Shown here in pieces: positions 1-6,840 of a DNA stretch of 11,794 nucleotides. This DNA comes from CBFGTV01 sp965652145 (GTDB lineage Bacteria; Bacillota; Clostridia; Peptostreptococcales; Natronincolaceae). The notes under the pieces were generated by a model. That model was not told the origin of the DNA. It did no database searches and saw nothing but the letters and a program-made list of their open reading frames with translations. The stretch's first letter is position 1. The number at the start of each line of letters is the position of its first letter. The stretch lies in the NCBI GenBank assembly GCA_965652145.1, contig CBFGTV010000094.1, positions 1 to 11,794 of the forward strand, in the 5' to 3' direction. The position numbers and the translations under genes are program-made.

Positions 1-959
1 CAATAGGGGGTAGGTTGAAGCCTGGTTAAGTCGTAAATATCTTCATTGCTGCCATTGTAGCTGTTTCCTTCCCGGTTAAAATGAATTTTAAAGTGCTTCT
101 CGATATTTTCATTATTTATATTGGCCACCAGCCTATTCATTCCATGGTTCAGTAAATTGGCATGCATAATCATATAAACTTTGGGCATATCGCCAAGGCT
201 TTTTTGATAAATCCGCTTCATGGCTTCGTAATCCCAGGTAATACGCTCCTCCATCTGGCTTCTGTCTTCCAGAGGAACCATATCATGATCCCGAATGAAA
301 TCCATTAAATAGTGATTATAATATTGGGCCAGATTTTGATCCAAAAAGGAAGCTTCATCCCTTACCCCTACATAATTTCCTTCTCGATCAAATATATTGA
401 TGTAGGTCAGGCGATAGCCATTACTTCCCAGCTCCCAAAAACCATTTTTTGTCATTTTCAACAAATCCCTAGGCTGTAGAAACTTATTATCTCTGGTGCC
501 GAGCTTATTGGCATAGGTAAGCATGGTGGCTTTAAAATTGTAGCGCTCCAGGTAGGGTTGCGCAAAAAGGCTGGAATCGTTTCTGCCATCCTCAAAGGAA
601 AGAAACAGTGCCCGCCGGGGAAGGGGCTTTCCTTTATGATAAAAGTCCAGTATATCCTGCTGAGAGATGGTAACATAGCCCTGGTTGTATAGTGCTTCAA
701 AATGCTTCTTCAATTGATCCTTACCAATTAACCGTGAGGTACCGGAACGGGCCACACCAAAATAGGACAGGGCAATAAAGCCATCTTCATTATCCCATTG
801 GGTCTTATCGGGTTCCTGATATCGATCAAAGTCGAAAACAGCATGAACTATTAGAAATAAAAGGAAAAGTAAAATGACAATTTGTAGGCCAGTTCTGGCT
901 TTCTTTCTTCTATTTTTTTTATGATAATCAAGGGCAAATTTTTCCCTGTTTTTCTTCAT
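1..959 (-). CDS. Membrane-anchored NodB-like (polysaccharide deacetylase-related) protein, partial
   Basis: The reading frame starts at ATG 959 and is still open at the left edge, giving 319 residues without the C-terminus. A GTGAGGA Shine-Dalgarno site lies about 8 bases upstream. The N-terminus is very basic and is followed by one hydrophobic segment (about residues 23-42), so the protein is probably a type II membrane protein with an outside domain. Residues 115-152 resemble the first part of a NodB fold: ALFLSFEDG aligns with the usual TFDDG, and ATMLTYANK with the usual ATFF strand. The motif that normally carries the two zinc histidines is ELGSNGYRL (176-184), with no histidine. It is the third gene of the leftward operon, 63 bases after the glycosyltransferase. 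I infer a polymer-binding, export or hydrolase role rather than classical deacetylation. A hydrolase domain beyond the edge, as in PgaB, is possible but not visible. Confidence 0.85.
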   Translation of the reverse strand, partial: MKKNREKFALDYHKKNRRKKARTGLQIVILLFLLFLIVHAVFDFDRYQEPDKTQWDNEDGFIALSYFGVARSGTSRLIGKDQLKKHFEALYNQGYVTISQQDILDFYHKGKPLPRRALFLSFEDGRNDSSLFAQPYLERYNFKATMLTYANKLGTRDNKFLQPRDLLKMTKNGFWELGSNGYRLTYINIFDREGNYVGVRDEASFLDQNLAQYYNHYLMDFIRDHDMVPLEDRSQMEERITWDYEAMKRIYQKSLGDMPKVYMIMHANLLNHGMNRLVANINNENIEKHFKIHFNREGNSYNGSNEDIYDLTRLQPTPY

Positions 960-980
960 GGTATTTTTCCTCACTGACCA

Positions 981-1013
981 GCACCCCATCAGTTTTTAGC
1001 TGCCATGGGGTAC
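981..1013 (-). other. Intercistronic RNA hairpin
   Basis: On the minus-strand transcript, a 9-bp arm (1013-1005 with 989-981, one G-U pair) is extended, after a two-base bulge, by CAG/CTG closing a 7-base loop. No T-run follows, so it is not a standard terminator. It lies between the glycosyltransferase stop (1023) and the ribosome binding site of the next gene, where it could protect the mRNA, mark a processing site or adjust translation of the third gene. The structure is seen in the sequence; its function is inferred. Confidence 0.5.
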
Positions 1014-1022
1014 TAAACTAAT

Positions 1023-2888
1023 TTATTTAAAAAATAGCCTGATTCCCTTATTTCGCTTTTTTTCTTTTCTTTTTTTCTCCGCTACATCCTGGGGGGTTTC
1101 TCTGGTACCCCAGGTGGATTTCCAGAAGGTAACCCAGGCCACCGGCATTTGCCACAGCAGCACTGCCTCATAAAAGATACAAAACACAAAGCCAAAGATC
1201 CATAGCTTGCTTTTTTTAAATAAGAGATGAGCAAAACTCATTAATAATGCCATTAACAGAAGTCCCATTAAAAATGTTCCCGGAAAAATTCCATAAACCA
1301 GGGGAACATAGATCAGATTGTATCCCACCACAATAGGTGCCGCCACAGGAACAATTACTCCAATATAAAAGAACAATGCCATGAAGGGCTCCTTTTGCCA
1401 TATAAAGGCCCCAGCCCGCAGGGATTCCCTCAACCAGGAGCGTTTCCATCGCATCTGCTGCTTCAAAAACACATTAATGTCTGAAGGAACAATGGTGGAA
1501 CAGATGGCAGTATCCTGATAGGTGGTTCGATGGGTCTTCATGATAAAGTTGGTCATACTTCGATCGTCACCAAAGGTAGCCGGATGACCCAGAAATTTTT
1601 GATTTAACCAGGCATCCTTGTGCTTTAATACTAAATCCTTTCGATAGCAGGAAAGGGGGCCCGAAAGACACGTAACACAATCAAAGTAGGATTCCGCCGC
1701 CTTCATAATACGAAAGGCAATATAGTATCTGACCGCCTGCAGCTTAGTAATCATATTAGTAAATTTGTTTTCAACCTCTGTTCGCCCCGTTACGCCACCC
1801 ATCTGAGGATCTTGGAAGGGTTGTACAAGATTTTTAATAGCCGTAGGCTCTAAAAAGCTATCGGAGTCTACAAAGACCACCAGGTCATGCTTAGCCAGGC
1901 TCACTCCCCTCACCAACGCTTCCCGCTTGCCTCCGTTCTGATCCATGGGAATAAACTTCAGGCGCTCTTTAATATCATATCGACCCGCCTCTTGATAAAG
2001 CAGCCCTACGATTTCATTGATTTTTTCCACCGACCTGTCGGTGGAATGATCATCCACTACAATGACCTCCAATTGCTCGAGGGGATAATCCTGATTAATA
2101 CAGCTCAAAATAGTTCGTTGTATCCACTGTTCTTCATTAAAGCAGGGAATGATGACCGATACCCCCGGGGTATACTCAGGGTTAATAGGCACATGACGGT
2201 ACATTCCGCCGAAAAAATATCGAGAAAGTAGAAAAATAGCAGTAATCAAGCTATAGAGATATAAAACGATATTGTATTTAAAATAGACGATACTCTCCAC
2301 TCGCATCAGCATAATGATCAAAACAGCGATAAAGAGCAGGCTGCTGGCGGTATAAACTGAAAAGCCCCATCGCCTTTTCTTAAAATAAGAGGAAAGGTCC
2401 CTTTCAAATTCCAGGGCCACCATGGCTTTAGAATGGCCCTCGTGAACCTGGCTAAAGGATCGAACCACCCTTCCGCTGACCTTTACTTTAGATTCAAACC
2501 CCTCAGGCATGGTTCCAGGGGGAATTTCAAATTTTACAATATATTCCCCTGTTGAATTTATATTGGACCCTTCCTCAAGGGCAATTAAAATGCCTGTAGA
2601 GGAAATATCCACCGCCTGCCCCTTTAAGGAAGTCGTCTTTTCCTTTCCCCTTTCATACATGAGCACTTCAAAATTTGCCACATAGCGCAGGCTTAGCATC
2701 CTGAGCCGGTGAACATACGCTGCATCTGACTCAAGGGCATCCCTTTCAGCTCCCTTTGTCCCTCTCCGATCAGCCAACACCCGGATTTTTTGAGGATCTG
2801 GAACATTTGACAAAATTCGCCTGTCAGGTCGGGGTACAGCCATGATTTCCTTTTCTTTTCTACTGATATGCTTTCTGTTTTTAGCCAC
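1023..2888 (-). CDS. PilZ-domain glycosyltransferase family 2, hyaluronan synthase/NodC-like
   Basis: A processive membrane polysaccharide synthase of 621 residues. A PilZ-type beta-barrel comes first (about residues 61-170), with the DISSTG motif at 94-99. Two membrane segments follow (about 177-196 and 206-226). The GT-A catalytic domain has SVIIPCFNEE (244-253), DDHSTD (279-284), the metal-binding DSD (341-343), GDDR (440-443) and Q477-x-x-R480-W481. Three further hydrophobic segments follow, at roughly 502-528, 535-555 and 563-582. The GDDRSMTN and QQMRW contexts resemble hyaluronan synthase and NodC. The GTG start at 2888 is preferred because GGGAG lies 8 bases upstream. TTG 2909 and ATG 2903 would extend the same frame without a good ribosome site, and ATG 2843 is a further option. 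It lies 34 bases after the double-NodB lipoprotein gene, so the two are co-transcribed. The sugar polymerised is unknown; an N-acetylhexosamine is likely given the NodB neighbours. The first PilZ arginine motif is atypical (R63-x4-R68), so c-di-GMP binding is inferred. Confidence 0.93.
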   Translation of the reverse strand: MAKNRKHISRKEKEIMAVPRPDRRILSNVPDPQKIRVLADRRGTKGAERDALESDAAYVHRLRMLSLRYVANFEVLMYERGKEKTTSLKGQAVDISSTGILIALEEGSNINSTGEYIVKFEIPPGTMPEGFESKVKVSGRVVRSFSQVHEGHSKAMVALEFERDLSSYFKKRRWGFSVYTASSLLFIAVLIIMLMRVESIVYFKYNIVLYLYSLITAIFLLSRYFFGGMYRHVPINPEYTPGVSVIIPCFNEEQWIQRTILSCINQDYPLEQLEVIVVDDHSTDRSVEKINEIVGLLYQEAGRYDIKERLKFIPMDQNGGKREALVRGVSLAKHDLVVFVDSDSFLEPTAIKNLVQPFQDPQMGGVTGRTEVENKFTNMITKLQAVRYYIAFRIMKAAESYFDCVTCLSGPLSCYRKDLVLKHKDAWLNQKFLGHPATFGDDRSMTNFIMKTHRTTYQDTAICSTIVPSDINVFLKQQMRWKRSWLRESLRAGAFIWQKEPFMALFFYIGVIVPVAAPIVVGYNLIYVPLVYGIFPGTFLMGLLLMALLMSFAHLLFKKSKLWIFGFVFCIFYEAVLLWQMPVAWVTFWKSTWGTRETPQDVAEKKRKEKKRNKGIRLFFK

Positions 2889-2922
2889 AAAACTGTCTCC
2901 CATCAACAAATAGAATTTTCGA

Positions 2923-4374
2923 TTAATTTAATAAATCTGTCAAGATTTTAAAGGTATAGCCCCTCTCCAACAGGGCTTCAATTGCCATGGGAAGAGCTTC
3001 TACCGTATTGGTATCATCCAGGATATGCAATAGGATGATACTTCCCGGCTGAGTCTTTTTTAAAATGGTACCAGCGATATCCTCTGCTGTATTGTTTATA
3101 TCCCAATCAAAGGTTGTAACATCATACATGGCTATGGTGTCATAGCCGGTGGCGGCAACAATCTGGGCACTTCGATGGTCGTAGGCACCGGTTGGGGGCC
3201 TGAACAGCATAACAGGCTGCGCTTGAATGACCTCGGCAAGTACCCTGTGGGCCTTCACCACTTCCTCCTGAATTTTTTCTGCTGACAGCTCCGTAATCAC
3301 CGAATGACTATAGGTATGATTTGCAATTTCATGACCAGCCTCATGGATTGCCTTGGCTAAATTAGGATTGACTTCAGCACCATCGGCCTTAAGGAAAAAG
3401 GTGGATTTAATATTGTATCGCTCTAATATATCAAGGATTTGGGTAACGGTTATGTCACGACCCCAATCATCAAAGGTCAGAGCAATTTCCTTTTCCCTTG
3501 TTTTTACTTTGTGTATTACCTGATAGGGGGTATTTTCAAAATCATGGTTGAGCTTTGCTGCATCATAGCCTTCAATGGCCTCCAGGGGCCTTCTTTCATA
3601 GGCTCCTTCAAAAAGCTGGCTTAAAGGCACCAGTTCATAGCCTACCTGTTCTACAGCCCGGGCAATTAAAGGAATCGCCTTAATTACCTCGGGATTTTTA
3701 TCACTGTTTAAAGCTATAATCCCACCTCTGGTGATGTAGCGCTCCACGTAGTCACCAATTTCCCGGGCTTCCTTCATATCCCAGTCCTGGGGATTGATAC
3801 TGTAGTTTACCAGGGCTTCCAGGCCACATTGGGCTGTCACCAATAATACATCATCATTATAGGCCCCTCCCTGGGGTCTGATATACTTTGGCGGGATGCC
3901 CGTCGCCGCTTCGATAATTGCATTACTCCTGGCAATTTCCCGATAAATCTCTTCATAGCCTAGTTTAGTCAGATCCCAGCGATTTAAGGTATTATTTGCA
4001 ATTTCATGGCCCTGGTCGATGATTTTCCTTGCGATATCCGGTTCCTCTGCGACCCTCATCCCCGGAAGAAAAAAAGTGGCCTGAATCCCATGACGATCAA
4101 GCTCAGTCAACAAATCGTCCATCATTTTTTCATCCCCCATGCCATTAAAGGTTAGGGATAGTTTTTTTTCGGTGGTATATACATAGGAAACAGCCTTGCT
4201 TTTTTCTCCCCCATAGGGAATAATTTCTTCCTTTTGCTGCCCCTGATTTTGACCGTCACCATAGGAGGATACAGCTTCTTTAGTGGAGCTGCACCCTGTC
4301 AGACCGATTAATAAAATAAATATAATAGCCAAAACCATTAAACACTTTCGATTTGTCCCCCGTTGTTTACCCAT
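2923..4374 (-). CDS. Lipoprotein with tandem NodB polysaccharide deacetylase domains
   Basis: Full-length, 483 residues, with ATG 4374 preceded by AAAGGAGA. A lipoprotein signal peptide ends in the lipobox LTGC (C28), so the protein should be anchored on the outer face of the membrane. It has two NodB domains. The second (about 295-483) has an intact carbohydrate esterase family 4 active site: TFDDWG (300-305), HEIANHTYSH (348-357), FRPPTGAYD (391-399) and LLH with H450. It should remove N-acetyl groups from a GlcNAc-type polymer. The first (about 70-250) keeps the fold signatures (GIQATFFLPG, GHEIAN, RPQGGAY) but has lost D, D, H, H and the late His: N77, G78, N128, R132 and N223. It is therefore probably non-catalytic and may bind polymer. 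It is the first gene of the operon, upstream of the PilZ-synthase, so its substrate is probably that synthase's product. Peptidoglycan is an alternative substrate. Confidence 0.93.
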   Translation of the reverse strand: MGKQRGTNRKCLMVLAIIFILLIGLTGCSSTKEAVSSYGDGQNQGQQKEEIIPYGGEKSKAVSYVYTTEKKLSLTFNGMGDEKMMDDLLTELDRHGIQATFFLPGMRVAEEPDIARKIIDQGHEIANNTLNRWDLTKLGYEEIYREIARSNAIIEAATGIPPKYIRPQGGAYNDDVLLVTAQCGLEALVNYSINPQDWDMKEAREIGDYVERYITRGGIIALNSDKNPEVIKAIPLIARAVEQVGYELVPLSQLFEGAYERRPLEAIEGYDAAKLNHDFENTPYQVIHKVKTREKEIALTFDDWGRDITVTQILDILERYNIKSTFFLKADGAEVNPNLAKAIHEAGHEIANHTYSHSVITELSAEKIQEEVVKAHRVLAEVIQAQPVMLFRPPTGAYDHRSAQIVAATGYDTIAMYDVTTFDWDINNTAEDIAGTILKKTQPGSIILLHILDDTNTVEALPMAIEALLERGYTFKILTDLLN

Positions 4375-4502
4375 GACAATTCTCCTTTATTTAATCCATT
4401 TATCTTCAATATTTCTATGGCTACCCAATCATCACAATAAAAACACTTTTATATTATTTCCCAAAAGCAGAGGTTTTTTTAATAATGCCTTTACTTTTAT
4501 TT

Positions 4503-4528
4503 ACCATATGCCACCCTATGAATATGGT
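4503..4528 (-). repeat. Inverted repeat in the polysaccharide operon leader
   Basis: ACCATAT (4503-4509) and ATATGGT (4522-4528) are exact inverted copies around 12 bases, about 130 bases upstream of the double-NodB start and just downstream of the terminator T-run. It could be an operator or an RNA hairpin. In AT-rich sequence a 7-bp repeat can arise by chance, so no function is assigned. Confidence 0.3.
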
Positions 4529-4530
4529 TT

Positions 4531-4572
4531 AAAAAAAGAATTCCCCGATGTTCAGTCAACTTCAGCGAATTC
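4531..4572 (-). terminator. Intrinsic terminator or leader attenuator ahead of the polysaccharide operon
   Basis: On the minus strand, GAATTCGCTGA (4572-4562) pairs with TCGGGGAATTC (4548-4538): 11 positions with one G-G mismatch and one G-U pair. The loop can form a further 3 bp, and seven T residues (4537-4531) follow. This is a standard Rho-independent terminator shape. It lies about 100 bases after the aldehyde dehydrogenase stop, so it most simply ends that transcript. The near-consensus promoter at 4613-4641 lies upstream of it, so it may instead be a regulated attenuator. Confidence 0.75.
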
Positions 4573-4612
4573 ATAATTTATAAAATAAAAGTGTCAATAG
4601 TCCTTTATTCCT

Positions 4613-4641
4613 ATTTTATTTCCTGCTGTCAAATTTGTCAA
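4613..4641 (-). promoter_or_regulatory. Sigma-A type promoter upstream of the polysaccharide operon
   Basis: A consensus -35 TTGACA (4641-4636), a 17-base spacer and -10 TAAAAT (4618-4613, 5 of 6 matches) read leftwards. It starts 32 bases after the aldehyde dehydrogenase stop and points at the double-NodB gene, implying a leader of about 230 bases. A second TTGACA (4597-4592) with TATGAA (4575-4570) at 16 bases could be an alternative promoter. Its -10 overlaps the terminator arm, so it is less convincing. Confidence 0.6.
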
Positions 4642-4672
4642 TCCTATCCATAATGGTATCTAAACCAGTATT

Positions 4673-6061
4673 TTACTTTAATAGTCTGCGAATCAGGCTT
4701 AATTTATTTCCATAGGGAGGGTAAAGGAGCTCTAAATTAAAACGGGTGCCTCTCTTTAAGATGTTCTTTTGATGAGAAAAGGTTTCAAAGCTGGTCCGGC
4801 CATGGTAGCTTCCCATTCCCGAAGCCCCTACCCCACCAAAGGGTAAATGGGGGCTGGAAACATGAAAAATGGTATCATTGACACAACCTCCACCAAAGGA
4901 AGTTTGACTTAATACTGTGGCTTCTACCCTTTGGTCCTCTGTAAAAACATAGAGGGCCAGAGGCTTGGGCTTGCCATTAATGACAGCAATCACTTCGTTT
5001 AAGTTTTCATATTCCAGTATAGGGAGCAATGGCCCAAAGATTTCATCCTCCATGATCGTATCCTGCCAGGTCACCCGGTCAAACAGAGTTGGTTCTATAT
5101 AGAGGGTTTCTCGGCAATGGCTTCCACCATAGATAATTTTTCCTTGATTATCCTCTATTAAGGCCCTTAATCGGTCAAATTGTTTTTCATTGACGATTCT
5201 GCCATAGTCCTTGCTTTTAGAAGCATCACCCCCATAAAAGGCCATGATGGCCTCCTTCAGCTTTAAAATAAAGGCTTCCCTAACCTCTTTATGTACGTAG
5301 ATATAATCAGGAGCAACACAGGTTTGCCCGGTGTTTAAAAGCTTTCCCCAGATAATTCTTTTGGCTGCAACGTCAAGGCGGGCACACTTATCGACAATGG
5401 TTGGACTTTTCCCCCCCAGCTCAAGGGTTACGGGAACCAAATTTTTGGCTGCTGCCTGCATTACAATTTTCCCCACCTCCACGCTTCCTGTAAAGAAAAT
5501 GTAGTCAAAGGCACCATTAATCAAGGCCGAGGTGGTTTCCTTTTCCCCTTCTATTACGCTGACATATCCCTCATCAAAGGTTTCATTTAAAAGCCTCTTA
5601 ACTAGGGCGGATACCTGTGGTGTGGCCTCTGAAGGTTTTAGAACCGCACAATTTCCTGCCGCCAGGGCCCCAATCAGAGGCTCAATTAAAAGCTGGAAGG
5701 GATAATTGTAGGGGCCAATGATCAGGACTGTTCCATAGGGCTCAAAAATGGAGTAGTTTTTAGATGGAACCTGGTGGATTGATGCCCTTACCCTTTTGGG
5801 CCTGGCCCATCGCCTTAGGTTTTTGGTAAAGTAGCTGATGCTATCTAAAATAAAGCCTACTTCCGTGGTGTAGGCTTCAAACTCATTTTTCCCCAAATCC
5901 AGATAAAGGGCCGTTAAAATCTCCTGCTCATATTTTTTGATCACCTGCTTCAGTTTATTTAAAGCAGCTATTCTATAGTCAAGGCTCTTTGTCTTGCCTG
6001 TATAAAAATAATCTCTATGGCCTTTAATCAGTTCTTCAACCCAATCTTGACTACTTCCCAT
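4673..6061 (-). CDS. Class 3 NAD(P)-dependent aldehyde dehydrogenase
   Basis: A cytoplasmic enzyme oxidising an aldehyde to a carboxylate with NAD(P)+, 462 residues from ATG 6061. This start has GGGAGG 8 bases upstream and follows the regulator stop by 22 bases; an upstream in-frame extension to 6136 would overlap the regulator gene and is rejected. All family residues are present: GPYNYP with N119, LKPSEATP (K142), the FFTGS cofactor loop (189-193), the general base E214 in LELGGK, the nucleophile C248 in GQTCVAPDY, and EIFGP (340-344). The length, roughly 460 residues, and the C-terminal LPFGGVGASGMGSYHG pattern place it in the short ALDH3/YwdH-like class, which favours medium- or long-chain aliphatic or aromatic aldehydes. 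Being the last gene of a probable oxidoreductase-regulator-dehydrogenase unit suggests aldehyde detoxification under the adjacent XRE protein. The actual substrate cannot be read from the sequence. Confidence 0.95.
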   Translation of the reverse strand: MGSSQDWVEELIKGHRDYFYTGKTKSLDYRIAALNKLKQVIKKYEQEILTALYLDLGKNEFEAYTTEVGFILDSISYFTKNLRRWARPKRVRASIHQVPSKNYSIFEPYGTVLIIGPYNYPFQLLIEPLIGALAAGNCAVLKPSEATPQVSALVKRLLNETFDEGYVSVIEGEKETTSALINGAFDYIFFTGSVEVGKIVMQAAAKNLVPVTLELGGKSPTIVDKCARLDVAAKRIIWGKLLNTGQTCVAPDYIYVHKEVREAFILKLKEAIMAFYGGDASKSKDYGRIVNEKQFDRLRALIEDNQGKIIYGGSHCRETLYIEPTLFDRVTWQDTIMEDEIFGPLLPILEYENLNEVIAVINGKPKPLALYVFTEDQRVEATVLSQTSFGGGCVNDTIFHVSSPHLPFGGVGASGMGSYHGRTSFETFSHQKNILKRGTRFNLELLYPPYGNKLSLIRRLLK

Positions 6062-6083
6062 TCCCTTCGCCTCCCTTGATAAT

Positions 6084-6782
6084 CTACATTTGTTTTTTAG
6101 GGCCCGGCTGAAATTCCACCTTGACGCACTTTCCAATGAGCCTGATATTGCTTAATTCCGTTACCACCGGGGCTTCATTGGCTCCCGTTGATAAAACCAC
6201 CTTGTTGTTGGCTTCCCTTCTAAGCTGCCTGATGATTCTTTTACGATTCATTTCAAATAAATACAGGCTACTATTTTCTATTTCATTGGCTGTATAGATC
6301 ATAATTACATCGCCCTTTTTAATTCGCAGGGCTTCCATTGAATTATCGGCAGCCTGAACAAAGGAAAGTCTGTCCCAATGGTACCCCTCAACCTTTTTCC
6401 CAATTACGGGCAGATTTCGATGGCCTACGATTTTATTGGTTTCTATGTCGTAGACAGGATATTTTTTGATGATATTGGCCAGGGCATCGGACCATTGCTC
6501 TGTTGGCTGTATCGGATAAAATTCTTCCCGAGGCTTTGATGGCTCTTTGTCTGCCTGGGGTTTTTTAGGTACTTCTTCCCTAAAGGCTTCTTCATAGCCA
6601 AAATCGATTCTTTCCCCCAGCTTGCTCAAAATATTTTCAGCGGCCTTCTCATTGATCACCTTTCGGCCTGATTCGATTTGAATAATGTATCCCTCAGACA
6701 AACCGCATTTTTTGGCCAGCTCCTTCTCAGTCATTTTTGCCTTCTGCCTGGCCTCTTTTATTTTCATAGCAATTCGATTCAT
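6084..6782 (-). CDS. XRE-family regulator with C-terminal S24/LexA-like domain
   Basis: A 232-residue DNA-binding regulator. The N-terminal helix-turn-helix of the Cro/CI type spans about residues 5-54 (KMTEKELAKKCGLSEGYI, then IESGRK). A charged, proline-rich linker follows (about 68-92). The C-terminal domain resembles the S24 fold of LexA/CI: ADNSMEALRIKKGD (145-158) matches the region of the catalytic serine (S148), followed by IMIYTANE and RIIRQLRRE. The position expected for the catalytic lysine looks like R185, and no Ala-Gly cleavage site is evident, so self-cleavage is doubtful and the domain may serve for dimerisation or ligand sensing. The ATG at 6782 is chosen because GAGGTG lies 6 bases upstream; a GTG at 6791 falls inside that ribosome site. 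It sits 53 bases after the oxidoreductase and 22 before the aldehyde dehydrogenase. A perfect palindrome just upstream may be its own operator. Confidence 0.9.
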   Translation of the reverse strand: MNRIAMKIKEARQKAKMTEKELAKKCGLSEGYIIQIESGRKVINEKAAENILSKLGERIDFGYEEAFREEVPKKPQADKEPSKPREEFYPIQPTEQWSDALANIIKKYPVYDIETNKIVGHRNLPVIGKKVEGYHWDRLSFVQAADNSMEALRIKKGDVIMIYTANEIENSSLYLFEMNRKRIIRQLRREANNKVVLSTGANEAPVVTELSNIRLIGKCVKVEFQPGPKKQM

Positions 6783-6826
6783 ATCTGCCACCTCTGTTTA
6801 TAGTTTTATAGATAATTTAATTGTAG

Positions 6827-6840
6827 CATGAAGCTTCATG
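6827..6840. promoter_or_regulatory. Perfect 14-base palindrome, candidate XRE operator
   Basis: CATGAAGCTTCATG is a perfect palindrome overlapping the oxidoreductase stop codon and ending 45 bases upstream of the XRE start. Its left half (TTCATG on the minus strand, 6832-6827) lies exactly where a -35 box would be for the TATAAA at 6810-6805 (16-base spacer). A protein bound here would block that possible internal promoter. Autorepression by the XRE protein is inferred; the symmetry itself is seen directly. Confidence 0.45.

Noticed and set aside
1887..2231. Plus-strand open frame opposite the glycosyltransferase
   Set aside because: It lies wholly antisense to conserved GT2 catalytic motifs and has no domain signature, so it is a shadow frame.
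4414..4443. Sigma-B-like promoter (GTTTTT, 12 bases, GGGTAG) ahead of the double-NodB gene
   Set aside because: The match is loose, the spacing is short, and such sequences are common in AT-rich leaders.
4375..4530. Cyclic-di-GMP riboswitch (GEMM-I or class II) in the leader
   Set aside because: None of the conserved aptamer segments could be found on the minus strand, although a riboswitch here would have suited the PilZ-synthase operon.
4283..4576. Plus-strand open frame of 97 codons across the polysaccharide leader
   Set aside because: It overlaps the signal-peptide region of the double-NodB gene on the other strand and runs through the terminator. It has no convincing ribosome site or recognisable domain.
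6062..6136. N-terminal extension of the aldehyde dehydrogenase to 6136
   Set aside because: It would overlap the regulator gene by 53 bases, while the internal ATG 6061 has a good ribosome site and matches the family start.
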